Source: JAXHUH01 sp034211175 | GTDB lineage: Bacteria > Actinomycetota > Acidimicrobiia > Acidimicrobiales > CAIXPF01 | Direction of reading: 5' to 3' | DNA: 59,229 nucleotides | NCBI GenBank assembly: GCA_034211175.1 | Contig: JAXHUH010000076.1 | Coordinates: 1 to 59,229, forward strand | Shown here: in pieces, positions 24,662 through 33,775 of the stretch | How positions within the stretch are numbered: the stretch's first letter is position 1 | Layout of the letters: each line of letters begins with the position of its first letter | Position numbers and translations under genes: made by a program | Notes under the pieces: model-generated | The model's database searches: none | What the model saw: only the letters and a program-made list of their open reading frames with translations | Told to the model about the DNA's origin: nothing

Positions 24662-25657
24662 TCATCCGTGTGGTCGGGGTGCGGCGGCCTTGCGGAGCCG
24701 ATCGACGACCGCTGCGCCGATGCCCTCGGACGCGGGCGGGGTGATCACGACCACGTCCGCGCCCGCGTCGTCCGCGTCGCGCAGGATCCGGTACAGGCGC
24801 CGGGCCAGGTCGTCGGGGCCCGCGTGGTGCACCACCGTGACCAGCGGATCCGTCGAGGGCGGCCGGTCCCGGGGGCCGACCACGGCGATCACGCGGCGCC
24901 CCTCGGCGGCCAGCGTGGCGACCCGCTCGCCCCGGGTGGCGTCGTCCACCAGCTCGACCGCCGCACCGGGCGCGTAGTGCGAGGCCAACATCCCCGGGGC
25001 ACGCGACGGGCCACCGCCCGCCCCCAGCGGCACGCCCAGCACGGCCTCGATCGACTCGGCGGCGACGCCTCCCGGGCGCAGCAGCCGGGGTTCCGGCCCG
25101 ACGAGCTCGACGATCGTGGACTCCACCCCGACCCGGCACGGCCCCCCGTCGACGATCGCGTCGACGGCGTCGCCCAGCTCCCGGCGGACGTCGTCCGCCG
25201 TGGTCGGGCTGACCCGGCCGAACCGGTTCGCCGACGGAGCGGCCAGCGCGGTCCCGCAGGCGTCGAGCAGCGCGAGCGCGACGTCGTGCGCCGGCACCCG
25301 CAGCCCGACCGTGTCGCGGCCACCGGTCACCACCGGCGACACCCGCCCGCCCCGGTGGAGGATCATCGTGAGCGGCCCCGGCCAGAACGCGTCGGCCAGG
25401 GCCCGGGCGCGCTCGTCCACCCCGTCGGCCCACCGACCGAGCTCGTCGGGCGCGGCGAGGTGGACGATGAGCGGATGGGTCGGGGGCCGGCCCTTCACCG
25501 CGAAGATCCGGGCGACGGCCTCGCCGTTCGCCGCGTCGGCGCCGAGCCCGTACACGGTCTCCGTGGGGAACGCGACGAGCCCGCCGCCGCGGACGACCGC
25601 CGCGGCCCGTTCGATCTCGGTTGCGTCGGGGCGCTCGGTCACGACGCTCGGGTGCAC
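24662..25657 (-). CDS. tsaC: L-threonylcarbamoyladenylate synthase (Sua5/TsaC)
   Basis: A 331-residue enzyme making threonylcarbamoyl-AMP from threonine, bicarbonate and ATP, the first step of t6A37 tRNA modification. The YrdC domain shows VAFPTETVYGLGADA, the KGRPPTHPLIVH loop, FWPGPLTMIL, VGLRVPAH and APSANRFGRVSPTTADDV. The extra 130 residues form a Sua5-type C-terminal domain (RAPGMLASHYAPGAAVEL), so this is the long form. The start is GTG 25657; TATCGT (complement of 25681-25686) gives a leader of about 15 nt. It is an essential housekeeping gene and stands alone. Confidence 0.95.
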   Translation of the reverse strand: MHPSVVTERPDATEIERAAAVVRGGGLVAFPTETVYGLGADAANGEAVARIFAVKGRPPTHPLIVHLAAPDELGRWADGVDERARALADAFWPGPLTMILHRGGRVSPVVTGGRDTVGLRVPAHDVALALLDACGTALAAPSANRFGRVSPTTADDVRRELGDAVDAIVDGGPCRVGVESTIVELVGPEPRLLRPGGVAAESIEAVLGVPLGAGGGPSRAPGMLASHYAPGAAVELVDDATRGERVATLAAEGRRVIAVVGPRDRPPSTDPLVTVVHHAGPDDLARRLYRILRDADDAGADVVVITPPASEGIGAAVVDRLRKAAAPRPHG

Positions 25658-25730
25658 ACGGGGTGGTCCACGGGGACGTCACGATACGTGGCCGCCGCGA
25701 CCCACCCGGGACGGGCCGGGCAACCGGCCC

Positions 25731-26759
25731 TCAGGGCAGGATCACCGCACGCCCGGTCAGGGTGCCGCGGCGGATCTCGTCGTAGGCGTCGAGCGCGTCG
25801 TCGAGCGTGAACCGCTGGGCGTGCACCTTCAGGTGACCGGCGGCCGCGAGGTCGACGACCTCCTGGAGCTCGGGCAGGCTGCCCCAGTAGGTCGTGGCGA
25901 CCGACAGCTCGTAGGGCACGCCGAGGAAGCTCACCGGCACGGTCCCCCCGCCGATGCCGACGATGGTCAGGTGACCCAGTGTCCGACTGACGGCCACGGC
26001 GAGCTGCAGCGTCTCCTGCGACCCGACGAAGTCCAGCGCGACGTCGACCCCGCGGCCCTTGGTGAGCTCCCGGATCTGGTCGGCCGCGCCGGGACCGGAC
26101 TCGACGCCCGCGCTCGCGCCGGAGCGGCGGGCCACGTCGAGGGCCGCGGGGAGCCGGTCGATGGCGATCACCTTCGCCGGCGTCATGGCCGCCAGGATCT
26201 GCACGGCGAGGTGCCCGAGCCCGCCGGCGCCGATGACCGCGACCGACGAGCCCGGCCGCAGCAACGGCAGGGACCGCTTGATGGCGTGGTACGGGGTGAG
26301 GCCGGCGTCCGTGAGCGGTGCCGCCTCGATCGGGTCGAGGTCGCCGAGGGGCACGAGCCAACGGGAGCTCGGTACCAACATGAGCGGCGCCATGCCGCCG
26401 TCGCGCCCCAGCCCGCCGCCCACGGGCCGTGAGGTCTCGCAGTAGTTCTCGAAGCCCTGGCGGCACGTGTGGCATCGACCGCAGCCCCACGGGCCGTAGA
26501 CCGCCACCGGCTGGCCGATCTCGAAGCCGTCGACCCCGACGCCGACGGCCTCGACCCAGCCCGCGTTCTCGTGGCCGAGCGTGAACGGCGGCTCGAACGG
26601 GACGAGGCCGGTGTCGAACTCGTCGATCAGATGGACATCGGAGTGGCACGCACCCGCGGCGGCCACGCGGATCAGGACCTGGCCCGGACCGGGCTCGGGC
26701 TCGGGGACGTCGACCAGCTCGGGCTGCTGCTTCCAACCGACCATCTGCAGGGCGCGCAT
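25731..26759 (-). CDS. Zinc-dependent alcohol dehydrogenase, NAD(P)-linked
   Basis: A 342-residue medium-chain dehydrogenase. Catalytic zinc ligands are in GACHSDVHLID (Cys), LGHENAG (His-Glu) and the distal Cys-less region; the structural zinc loop GPWGCGRCHTCRQGFENYC has all four Cys. The Rossmann motif is VIGAGGLGHLAVQ. It oxidises alcohols or reduces aldehydes; the substrate is unknown. ATG 26759 has GGAG at a good distance, but an in-frame GTG at 26765 lies 7 nt after TATCGA and could be a leaderless start. No catabolic partners adjoin. Confidence 0.9.
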   Translation of the reverse strand: MRALQMVGWKQQPELVDVPEPEPGPGQVLIRVAAAGACHSDVHLIDEFDTGLVPFEPPFTLGHENAGWVEAVGVGVDGFEIGQPVAVYGPWGCGRCHTCRQGFENYCETSRPVGGGLGRDGGMAPLMLVPSSRWLVPLGDLDPIEAAPLTDAGLTPYHAIKRSLPLLRPGSSVAVIGAGGLGHLAVQILAAMTPAKVIAIDRLPAALDVARRSGASAGVESGPGAADQIRELTKGRGVDVALDFVGSQETLQLAVAVSRTLGHLTIVGIGGGTVPVSFLGVPYELSVATTYWGSLPELQEVVDLAAAGHLKVHAQRFTLDDALDAYDEIRRGTLTGRAVILP

Positions 26760-26940
26760 GACCACTCCGTGCTCGATACGGGGACCTCACGACGATCACA
26801 CGTCGGCGGTCCCAACCCAAGGGCCGTTCGGCGGATATCGTCCCGCCGATCGGTGATCCCGGCTCCGACGACCTCGACGAACACCGATGCCGGCACGTCG
26901 GCCGTTCCCGCCGGTGGCGTCGGCCGGGCCGTGAGGTCAC

Positions 26941-26991
26941 CCGGACTGCGGCGTCACCCGATCTGTGGCGTCACCCGATCTGTGGCGTCGG
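26941..26991. repeat. 17-bp tandem repeat at the 3' end of the S9 peptidase gene
   Basis: Three units, CCGGACTGCGGCGTCAC, CCGATCTGTGGCGTCAC and CCGATCTGTGGCGTCGG, lie head to tail at 26941, 26958 and 26975, with a degenerate fourth before them (26925-26940). Because 17 is not a multiple of three, each unit changes the reading frame, and the peptidase stop codon (complement of 26954-26956) is inside the repeat. Unit gain or loss would alter the C-terminus. Confidence 0.8.
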
Positions 26992-28996
26992 GCCCGTCGG
27001 GTTCGGGCCCCGTCTCCGCGCCGCCGAGATGGCGGGCCCACCACTCGTGGACGATGGCGAAGCGCTCGACACGATGGCTCGGGCGGCCGGAGCAGGTCAG
27101 CTCGTGGTTCTGGCCGGGGAACCGGACGAGCTCGGTCTCGACCCCCAGCATCCGGAGCGCGACGAACAGCTGCTCGGCCTGCTCCGGCGGGCAGCGCCAG
27201 TCCTCGTCGCTGTGCACGATCAACGTCGGCGTGGTGATCGAGCCGGCGTGGGCCATCGGCGACTGGGCGCGCAGGGTGGCGACGTCGTCCAGGGTCGTCG
27301 CGCCGGTGTAGTGGCGCCCGAACCACGGGCCGATGTCGCTCGTGCCCTGGAACGTCTCCCAGTTCGTGACCGCCCGCTCGACGAGCGCGGCGCGGTAGCG
27401 GTCGGTGTGGGAGATGGCCCACGACGTCATGAACCCGCCGTAGGAGCCACCGCCGATGCCGATGCGGTCCGCGTCGACGTCGTCGAGGGAGGCGAGATGG
27501 TCGGTCACCGCCGTGACGTCGTCCCAGTCGCGCCCGCCGAGCGCCCCGACGATCGCCGTCGCGTGCGCCGAGCCGTAGCCGTCGGACCCGGCCGGGTTGG
27601 CGGCGATGACCACGTAGCCGCACGCCGCGGCGATCTGGAACTCGTCGAACAGGCCGACCCCGTACTGGGCGAGGGGGCCGCCGTGGACGTACACGAGCCC
27701 GGGCCGTGTGCCGGCGTCGGCCGCCGGGACCACCTCGGGCGGGCGGACGACGAACGCGTGGACCGACCGGCCCTCCGTGCTCGGGACCTCGACCTCCTCG
27801 ACGGGTGAGAACGCGACCTCGGCACACAGCTCGTCGTTCCAGCCGGTCACCCGGCGAGCGCCGCCTGCCTCACCCGGCCCGTCGCCGGTGGTGGTCAGCA
27901 CGTGGAGCTCGGCCGGTGTCGTCGGCGTCGACGCGGCGAACCACGTCGGCCCGTCGGGTGCGACCCGGTCGAACGCGCCGACGACCAGATCGCCGCCGAT
28001 GTGCTCGGCGCGTGCGCCGCTGTCGAGCGCGTAGACGTCCACCCCGACCCGGCCCCGGCGCACGCCGGAGGCATAGAGCTCGTCGCCCACCACCGTCGGC
28101 ACGCCGCCCGACAGCAGCGACATGGCGCCGACCTCACCGTCACCGAGCAGACGGGTCGCGCCGGTCGCCGGGTCGAGCACGTGCGGCAGGTGCAACGAGA
28201 CGTCGCGGCCGGGTGAGCCGATCACCACGACGCGACCGTCGGCTGCGGGCCGGGGGGCGCGCCAGGAGCCGGCGCCGTCGGTCAGCCGCTCGGCGTCACC
28301 GCCGGCGAGCGGCACCCGCCAGACGTCGGAGCCGCCCTCGAGCTCGCGGCGATCGTGGCGGGCCGACACGAACAGCACGCACGCCGCGTCGGCGTCGACC
28401 ACCGCCTCGGTGTCGTCCCACGGCCCGTCCGTCAGTCGGACGCCACCGCCGGGTGCCGGAGCCTCCCCGGACGCCGGCGGCAGGGCCGTGTCGAACCGGT
28501 GGACGTGGATTCGCCGGTCGTGGATCCAGCCGCGGCCGTTGAACCGGTAGCCGGTGCTGGTGATGCGGCGGGGCCGGCGGGCGAGCTCCTCGTCGTCGAC
28601 GCCCTCCTGGTCCTCGGGGCGCACGACGGCGCCGACGACGACGGCGGAACCGTCGGGGGCCCAGCTCGGCCGCCCGACCACACCGTCGGCGATGTCCGAC
28701 ACCGGCCACGGCGCCCCGCCCCCGAGCGGGAGCAACCACAGCTGGGGCCGGTCCTTCGGCCGGTCGGCGGCGACGTAGGCCAACCAACGGCCGTCCGGCG
28801 ACGGCACCGGGTCGGTGGCCCGGTGGTGGGTGGTGAGGAGGCGATCGTCGCCGTCGAGGTCGATCGCCCGCAGCACCGAGCGGTTGGCGTCGCTCTCCCG
28901 GTCGGCCCAGCTGAGCGCGTACACCGCGCCGCTCCCCCCGGCCACGGCGGCGACCGCGGCCACCGTCCGGATGCGGTAGAGGTCGGTCGGGTGCAT
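26954..28996 (-). CDS. S9-family serine peptidase (acylaminoacyl-peptidase type)
   Basis: A 680-residue prolyl-oligopeptidase-family enzyme. Residues 1-400 form a beta-propeller (repeated SPDGRWLAYVA, WAPDGSAVVVG, DVWRVPLAGG) that limits access to peptides; the alpha/beta hydrolase domain follows. The nucleophile is Ser519 or close to it in GIGGGSYGGFM, Asp is in VHSDEDWRCP and His in SHRVERF. It likely clips short or N-acylated peptides in the cytosol; no signal peptide is visible. ATG 28996 lies 5 bp after the upstream membrane-protein gene, forming an operon. The C-terminus runs into a 17-bp tandem repeat. Confidence 0.9.
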   Translation of the reverse strand: MHPTDLYRIRTVAAVAAVAGGSGAVYALSWADRESDANRSVLRAIDLDGDDRLLTTHHRATDPVPSPDGRWLAYVAADRPKDRPQLWLLPLGGGAPWPVSDIADGVVGRPSWAPDGSAVVVGAVVRPEDQEGVDDEELARRPRRITSTGYRFNGRGWIHDRRIHVHRFDTALPPASGEAPAPGGGVRLTDGPWDDTEAVVDADAACVLFVSARHDRRELEGGSDVWRVPLAGGDAERLTDGAGSWRAPRPAADGRVVVIGSPGRDVSLHLPHVLDPATGATRLLGDGEVGAMSLLSGGVPTVVGDELYASGVRRGRVGVDVYALDSGARAEHIGGDLVVGAFDRVAPDGPTWFAASTPTTPAELHVLTTTGDGPGEAGGARRVTGWNDELCAEVAFSPVEEVEVPSTEGRSVHAFVVRPPEVVPAADAGTRPGLVYVHGGPLAQYGVGLFDEFQIAAACGYVVIAANPAGSDGYGSAHATAIVGALGGRDWDDVTAVTDHLASLDDVDADRIGIGGGSYGGFMTSWAISHTDRYRAALVERAVTNWETFQGTSDIGPWFGRHYTGATTLDDVATLRAQSPMAHAGSITTPTLIVHSDEDWRCPPEQAEQLFVALRMLGVETELVRFPGQNHELTCSGRPSHRVERFAIVHEWWARHLGGAETGPEPDGPDATDRVTPQIG

Positions 28997-29001
28997 CGGT
29001 C

Positions 29002-30396
29002 TCACGGGGCGGCTCCCAGGGCGAGGGCGTGGAGGGGGTCGAGGTCGGCCGCCAGCTCGACCGTGCCGGTCAGCCCCGGACGACCGGCCCAGAGCTTCGT
29101 GCCCCCGGTCCAGAACAGCCAATCGCCGTCGACCGACCAGCTCGAGGCGATCGGCGCCGCGGCGCCCCCCTGGCCGGGCTCGGCGGCCAGCGATCCGGTC
29201 ACCCACGAGGTCGGGCCACGGACGGACGCCTCCTCGACGACCCCGTCCCCCGGTGTCGTCGGGCCGTCACCCCCGCCGACGCCACCGGCGTCGGCGCGGC
29301 CTCCGTCGGGGTCGCCGGCGAGCGGCACGTCGACCACGACCGACCGGCCGTCGCTCAGGTCGACTGCGAGCAGGGCGGTGCGATGACCGCGTCGACGTCC
29401 GGGGTCGTGGACCTCGACGGGTAGGGAGAGCTGCTCGCCGGTCGGCGAGATCGACGCACCGGCACCCCAGAGCCCGACGACCTCCGCAGGCACGGGTACG
29501 GATCGGCCGTCGGTCTCCCCGTCGCTGTCGGTGAGGTCGGGCACCGGCCCGGACAGCCACAGCTCGCAGCCGCTGTCGGTGCACGAGCCCCGCAGCGTGT
29601 GGTCCCGCGACACCGCGACCAGCGACGCGGGCTCCGGTACGACCCGGGTGGTGCCCGAGGGCTCGACCACCGACGCCTCGTCGCCGTTGCGCACGACGAG
29701 CCCGTCCGCCGTGGCACCGAGGGCCCGGGCCCCGACACCGAGGCGGACCGTGGGCCCGGCCCGCTCGCCGTCGAGGTCGACGAGGCGTGCGGTGGCCGCG
29801 CCGGTGGTCCCGGCGTCGAGCAGCCACACCTCCCCCGCCGACCCGCCGGCGAGGATCTCGTCGGCCTCGCCGAGGGCGCGGCCCGACGGGTGCACCGTGA
29901 CCACACCGTCGGCGTCGAGTACGACGGACTCGGCGCCGCGGACGACGAGGTCGACGACGGCCCCGGGCTCGGCACCGGCGGGACCGGGGACGTCCAGCGT
30001 GACCCCGTCGTCCGTCACGGCGAGCGTCACGACGTCGCCGGACGGCTCGAGGGCCAGCTCGACGGGCGACGGGACCGGCGCAGTGCCCGAGTCGGCGTCG
30101 ACCGGCTCCCCCGGGGTCACCGGTGGCTCCTCGGTGCCGGGCCCCGTCTCCTCGGCGACGGTCGTGGACGTCGGGGACGGGTCGCCGCCGAGGAGGCGCC
30201 CGTAGTCGACGCCGGCGAGGAGGCTGATCGACACGACGGCGGTCAGTGCCACGAGCACCCGACCGACCCGGCGCTCCTCCGAGGACGGCGGCTCGTCGGG
30301 CGGCGTCGGCGGCTCCGGCGCGTCGACCGCCGCGGGCTCCGGCCCGCCGAGCGTCTCGAGCTCGACGACGTGGGGCTGCTCACCGCCTCGTTCCAC
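29002..30396 (-). CDS. Single-pass membrane protein with propeller-like extracytoplasmic region
   Basis: A 464-residue protein of no named family. Residues 1-50 are acidic and proline-rich (cytosolic), a hydrophobic segment VGRVLVALTAVVSISLLAGV lies at about 52-71, and a Thr/Pro/Glu-rich linker follows. The rest consists of short beta-strand-like repeats (VTLAVTDDGVTLDVPGPAG, VRLGVGARALGATADGLVVRNGD, SSWSVDGDWLFWTGG) resembling a seven-bladed propeller. The GTG start at 30396 follows TACGCT by 6 nt and seems leaderless. It is cotranscribed with the S9 peptidase gene 5 bp downstream, so the two may act together; the function is not known. Confidence 0.7.
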   Translation of the reverse strand: MERGGEQPHVVELETLGGPEPAAVDAPEPPTPPDEPPSSEERRVGRVLVALTAVVSISLLAGVDYGRLLGGDPSPTSTTVAEETGPGTEEPPVTPGEPVDADSGTAPVPSPVELALEPSGDVVTLAVTDDGVTLDVPGPAGAEPGAVVDLVVRGAESVVLDADGVVTVHPSGRALGEADEILAGGSAGEVWLLDAGTTGAATARLVDLDGERAGPTVRLGVGARALGATADGLVVRNGDEASVVEPSGTTRVVPEPASLVAVSRDHTLRGSCTDSGCELWLSGPVPDLTDSDGETDGRSVPVPAEVVGLWGAGASISPTGEQLSLPVEVHDPGRRRGHRTALLAVDLSDGRSVVVDVPLAGDPDGGRADAGGVGGGDGPTTPGDGVVEEASVRGPTSWVTGSLAAEPGQGGAAAPIASSWSVDGDWLFWTGGTKLWAGRPGLTGTVELAADLDPLHALALGAAP

Positions 30397-30476
30397 CGGG
30401 AGAGCGTACCGGCCGGTTGAACTTCGCTCGCCCCCACCACCCGCGAATCTCCGCCCCCCGCTCCAGCCCCACCATC

Positions 30477-30526
30477 GTTCTGGACCGCGCCAAGTGCCAC
30501 CGGTGGCACCCCGAGGGGACCAGTTC
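30477..30526. repeat. 50-bp palindromic element, copy 1
   Basis: The copy has the layout GTTCTGGACC - 8 bp - GTGCCACCGGTGGCAC - 8 bp - GGACCAGTTC. The 16-bp core is a perfect palindrome and the outer 10 bp pair almost perfectly. It is followed 11 bp later by a second copy. The element is intergenic and has no reading frame of its own. Confidence 0.85.
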
Positions 30527-30537
30527 GAGAACCCCAC

Positions 30538-30587
30538 GTTCTGGACCGCGCCAAGTGCCACCGGTGGCACCCCAAGGGGACCAGTTC
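30538..30587. repeat. 50-bp palindromic element, copy 2
   Basis: Nearly identical to copy 1 (differing by one base in the right spacer), in the same orientation, with a 61-bp period between the two. Both lie between the start of the membrane-protein gene and the end of a LuxR-type gene. A third copy is at 52932. Confidence 0.85.
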
Positions 30588-30664
30588 GGTGTTCATGGCG
30601 GCGCGGGGTCTGTCAGGACGTCGCAGCGCCACGACCGCGCTCGATCGCTCGGCCGGGACTGCAC

Positions 30665-30860
30665 GGAGGTCGCCCTGCGACCGAGCTGAGCAAGGTCGGC
30701 CTGCGACCGAGCCGACGAAGGTCGCCCTGCGACCGCAGCTCGGCCGAAGCCGACAAAGGTCGCCCTGCGACCGCAGCTCGGCCGAAGCCGACAAAGGTCG
30801 CCCTGCGACCGCAGCTCGGCCGAAGCCGACAAAGGTCGCCCTGCGACCGCAGCTCGGCCG
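30665..30860. repeat. 38-bp tandem array of small hairpins
   Basis: Four near-identical 38-bp units start at 30714, 30752, 30790 and 30828, preceded by two shorter degenerate units from about 30665. Each unit contains GGTCGCCCTGCGACC, a 6-bp stem with a three-base loop. The array stops one base before the stop codon of the LuxR-type gene on the minus strand, so its transcript would end in a row of hairpins. There are no unique spacers, so it is not CRISPR. Confidence 0.85.
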
Positions 30861-30861
30861 C

Positions 30862-33759
30862 TCAGCCGAAGCCGTGGCGGGCGGCCCAGGCGGCGGCCTC
30901 CGTGCGGTTGGCGAGGCCGAGCTTGGCGAGGATGTTCGAGACGTGGACACCGGCGGTCTTCCGGGAGATGAACAGCCGCTCGGCGATCTCCACGTTGGTC
31001 AGGCCGGCGGCGACGAGCGCGATGACCTCCCGCTCGCGTGGCGTCAGCGACGGCGCGCCGTCGTCGTCCGGTGTGGCGAGACGCTCCCGCAGCTCCGCGA
31101 GGTCGTCGACCCGGATGCCGCGCCAGCGCGCCAGCAACGGCGCCGCTGCGTCGAGGTGGGCCCGGGCTGCGTCGAGCCGGCCCGAACGCAGGGCACACCG
31201 CCCGGCGCCGATGTGAGCCGACGCGACGATCGGTCCGGTGCGGGAGACGGTGATCGGCCCGATCGCCCGCCGGTACCAGGCACTCGCACCGTCGATGTCG
31301 CCGTTCGCCTCGGCCACCGACGCGGCGACGACCGCGCGCGGCGCGTGCTCCGGCCGCGTCGGGCCCTCACCGTGCTCGACGGTGCCTCCGCCGGCCAACT
31401 CGGTGAGCTCGGCGACGTCGACACCCGCGCGCAGCGCCGAGCGGACGGCCACCTCGACGAACCGCTCGCTGTGCTCCGGAGGTCGGGAGACGGCTCGGAA
31501 CACGCGGTGGTCCAGCCGCCCGCACACCGCGAGGAGGCGACGGACGCCGGTGAGATCGCCGCGGCGTGCCGTCACCGCGATCTCGGTCACCAGCCGGAGC
31601 GCGTCGGTCTCGTCGAGCGGATCGGCGTCGGCGATGCGCGCCAACCTGGTCTCGAGGATCTGTCCAGCCCGGTCGACCTCGCCCAGCTCGGCCAGGAGTC
31701 GGGCCGTTCTCGCCGCGACGAACCGCATCTCCTTTGCGGTGCCCCACTCGTCGCCGGACCGGTCGAGGGCGTCGAGGAGTGCAGCGGCGTCGCCCGACGC
31801 CTCGTGGACCATGCTCACCTCGAACCAGTATCCGCCTCCGGCGAGGTAGCCGAAGCCGGCCGCCTCGGCGGAGGTCGCCATCCGGTCGAGCAGCTCGTGG
31901 GCCTGCGCCGGCGTGTGGTTCGCCTCCAGCGCGGTGTTGCCGTAGGCGCGGGCCGCGACCACGTGGTGACCGGCCGCCGCCGCCTCCGCGCCGACGGCCT
32001 GGAGCAGGTCGTCGCCCTCGCGCTCGCGGCGCAGGAACAGCAGCGCCGAGCCCTTCTCGACCAACGCGGCCAGTCGCACCTCGTCGAGCCCCGCCTCGCC
32101 CGCCTCCGCTGCGGCGCGCTCGGCCCAGCCCACGGCCTCGGCGAACGCCTCGTCGTCGAGCATCAACAGCTGCGCGACCGCGGCGACCGCACGGGCACGG
32201 CCCGGCCCGGCAGGCAGCTGCGGGAGCAGCGCCCGGAGCTCGTCCCGATGTGCCCGCATGTCGTGCTTGTCGCCTCGGTCCCGCTCGATGCGCGCGAGCG
32301 ATGTCAGCGCCTCGGCCTCAGCCTCGGGGTCGCCGCGGCGCCGGACCATCCGGAGCCGGTGCCCGGCGTGGCGCACCGCCTCGTCGAGCTGCGCGTTCAT
32401 CCACGCCGAGGAGGCGGCCTCGCCGAGCAGCGCGACGTCGTCGGGCGACGCCTCGAGCCCGAGCTCGGCGATCCACAGTGCGCGGCGTGTCGCGCCCCGA
32501 CGGCGGAACTCGGCCGCGCCCTGACGGGCGGCGCGCACGAGGGCCTCGTCGTCGCCCGCGCCGGCGGCGTGCACCGCGACGGCGGCCGGGTCGGGGTCGG
32601 GGCGGTCGAGGAGCGCGTCGAGGGCGGAGCGGTGGACGGCCCGCCGTTCGCGGGCGAGCAGCTCACCGGCGATCGTCTCGGCGGTGAGGGCGTGGCGGAA
32701 GTCGAACGTGTCGGGCGACGTCTCCTCGATCAGGTCGGCGTCGACCAGCTCGCGGAGCGCGTCGATCAGCTCGGGCTCCGGGCGGCCGGTGACCGCGGCG
32801 AGGATCTCGAAGTCGGGGGCGCCCCGGCCGACGAGCACGGCGAGGACCGCGGCCACCCGACGGGCGCCGGCATCGATGCCGTCGAGCCGCTGGCGCACCA
32901 GCTCGGCCAGGTTCCACGGCAGCGGCGCGTCGGCGACGGCGTCGACGTCCTCGCCGACCGAGCGCAGCAGCTCCTCCGCGAAGTAGGGGTTGCCGCCGGT
33001 GCGGGCATGGAGGGTCTCGATGACACCGGGGCGAGGCGCCGTGCCCGCGGCGAGCGTCACCAGCTCGGCGAGCTCGGGCTCGGAGAGACGATCGACGGTG
33101 AGCTGCTCGACGTCGCGTCGCCGCTCGAGGCGCAGGACGACCTCGGTCGCCGGCACCCGACGAGTGAGGCCCTCGGGCCGTGCGGTGCCGACGAGGAGCA
33201 GCGGCGCACCGCCGAGGCCGAGCCGCTCGAAGACGGCGCACGACTCGGCGTCCGCCCAGTGCAGGTCCTCGAACACGACGACACCGCCGGGGCCGGCGAG
33301 CGTGGCGATCGTGTCGGCGGCCCGTTCGACGAGCTCGTCGACCCGGCGCCGGGCCAGCTGCTGCTCCGGGCCGGGCCGCAGCTCGGTCAGCTCGTCGATC
33401 AGCGAGCGCAGCTCCCCGTCGTCCGCGGTGGTGGAGCGCTCGGCTGCGGTGTGCAGCAGGTCGAGCACCTGGTCGAACGGGCGGCCGAACGCAGCGAGGT
33501 CGCCGTGGCCGACCAGGACGTCCTTGCCGGCCCGTCGGGCCTCGTCGACCAGCTCCTGGGTCAGTCGGGTCTTGCCCACGCCGGCTTCGCCGATCACCAG
33601 GGCGACCGCGGCCCGTGCTTCGAGCATCAACGATCGCAGCCGTTCGAGCTGGGCCCGGCGCCCGACCATCGTCGGGCTCAGCCCACGTCGGCCGAGCTGC
33701 ATCAGCGCTCGGGCGACGGCGACGCGCCGACGCCGGTGCGGTCCCGCGTCGAGCGGCAC
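30862..33759 (-). CDS. LuxR-family regulator with AAA ATPase domain (LAL type), paralogue 2
   Basis: A 965-residue signal-transduction ATPase. Walker A IGEAGVGKTRLTQEL is at about 54-68 and Walker B VVVFEDLHWADAE at about 165-177. A long helical, TPR-like middle (about 370-880) follows. The last 65 residues are a LuxR helix-turn-helix (LTPREREVIALVAAGLTNVEIAERLFISRKTAGVHVSNILAKLG). Large LuxR proteins of this type activate operons for sugar use or secondary metabolism. Its start (GTG 33759; ATG 33702 is possible) is 16 bp after the paralogue upstream, so both are one unit. A tandem hairpin array follows the stop directly. Confidence 0.92.
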   Translation of the reverse strand: MPLDAGPHRRRRVAVARALMQLGRRGLSPTMVGRRAQLERLRSLMLEARAAVALVIGEAGVGKTRLTQELVDEARRAGKDVLVGHGDLAAFGRPFDQVLDLLHTAAERSTTADDGELRSLIDELTELRPGPEQQLARRRVDELVERAADTIATLAGPGGVVVFEDLHWADAESCAVFERLGLGGAPLLLVGTARPEGLTRRVPATEVVLRLERRRDVEQLTVDRLSEPELAELVTLAAGTAPRPGVIETLHARTGGNPYFAEELLRSVGEDVDAVADAPLPWNLAELVRQRLDGIDAGARRVAAVLAVLVGRGAPDFEILAAVTGRPEPELIDALRELVDADLIEETSPDTFDFRHALTAETIAGELLARERRAVHRSALDALLDRPDPDPAAVAVHAAGAGDDEALVRAARQGAAEFRRRGATRRALWIAELGLEASPDDVALLGEAASSAWMNAQLDEAVRHAGHRLRMVRRRGDPEAEAEALTSLARIERDRGDKHDMRAHRDELRALLPQLPAGPGRARAVAAVAQLLMLDDEAFAEAVGWAERAAAEAGEAGLDEVRLAALVEKGSALLFLRREREGDDLLQAVGAEAAAAGHHVVAARAYGNTALEANHTPAQAHELLDRMATSAEAAGFGYLAGGGYWFEVSMVHEASGDAAALLDALDRSGDEWGTAKEMRFVAARTARLLAELGEVDRAGQILETRLARIADADPLDETDALRLVTEIAVTARRGDLTGVRRLLAVCGRLDHRVFRAVSRPPEHSERFVEVAVRSALRAGVDVAELTELAGGGTVEHGEGPTRPEHAPRAVVAASVAEANGDIDGASAWYRRAIGPITVSRTGPIVASAHIGAGRCALRSGRLDAARAHLDAAAPLLARWRGIRVDDLAELRERLATPDDDGAPSLTPREREVIALVAAGLTNVEIAERLFISRKTAGVHVSNILAKLGLANRTEAAAWAARHGFG

Positions 33760-33775
33760 CGGAGTCGGGGTCTGC

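Noticed and set aside
25640..25680. A 10-codon leaderless upstream frame overlapping the tsaC start
   Set aside because: A GTG 9 nt after TATCGT opens a short frame ending inside tsaC, but it is too short to distinguish from chance.
30714..30860. CRISPR array
   Set aside because: Units are contiguous with no unique spacers and no cas gene nearby; it is a plain tandem repeat.
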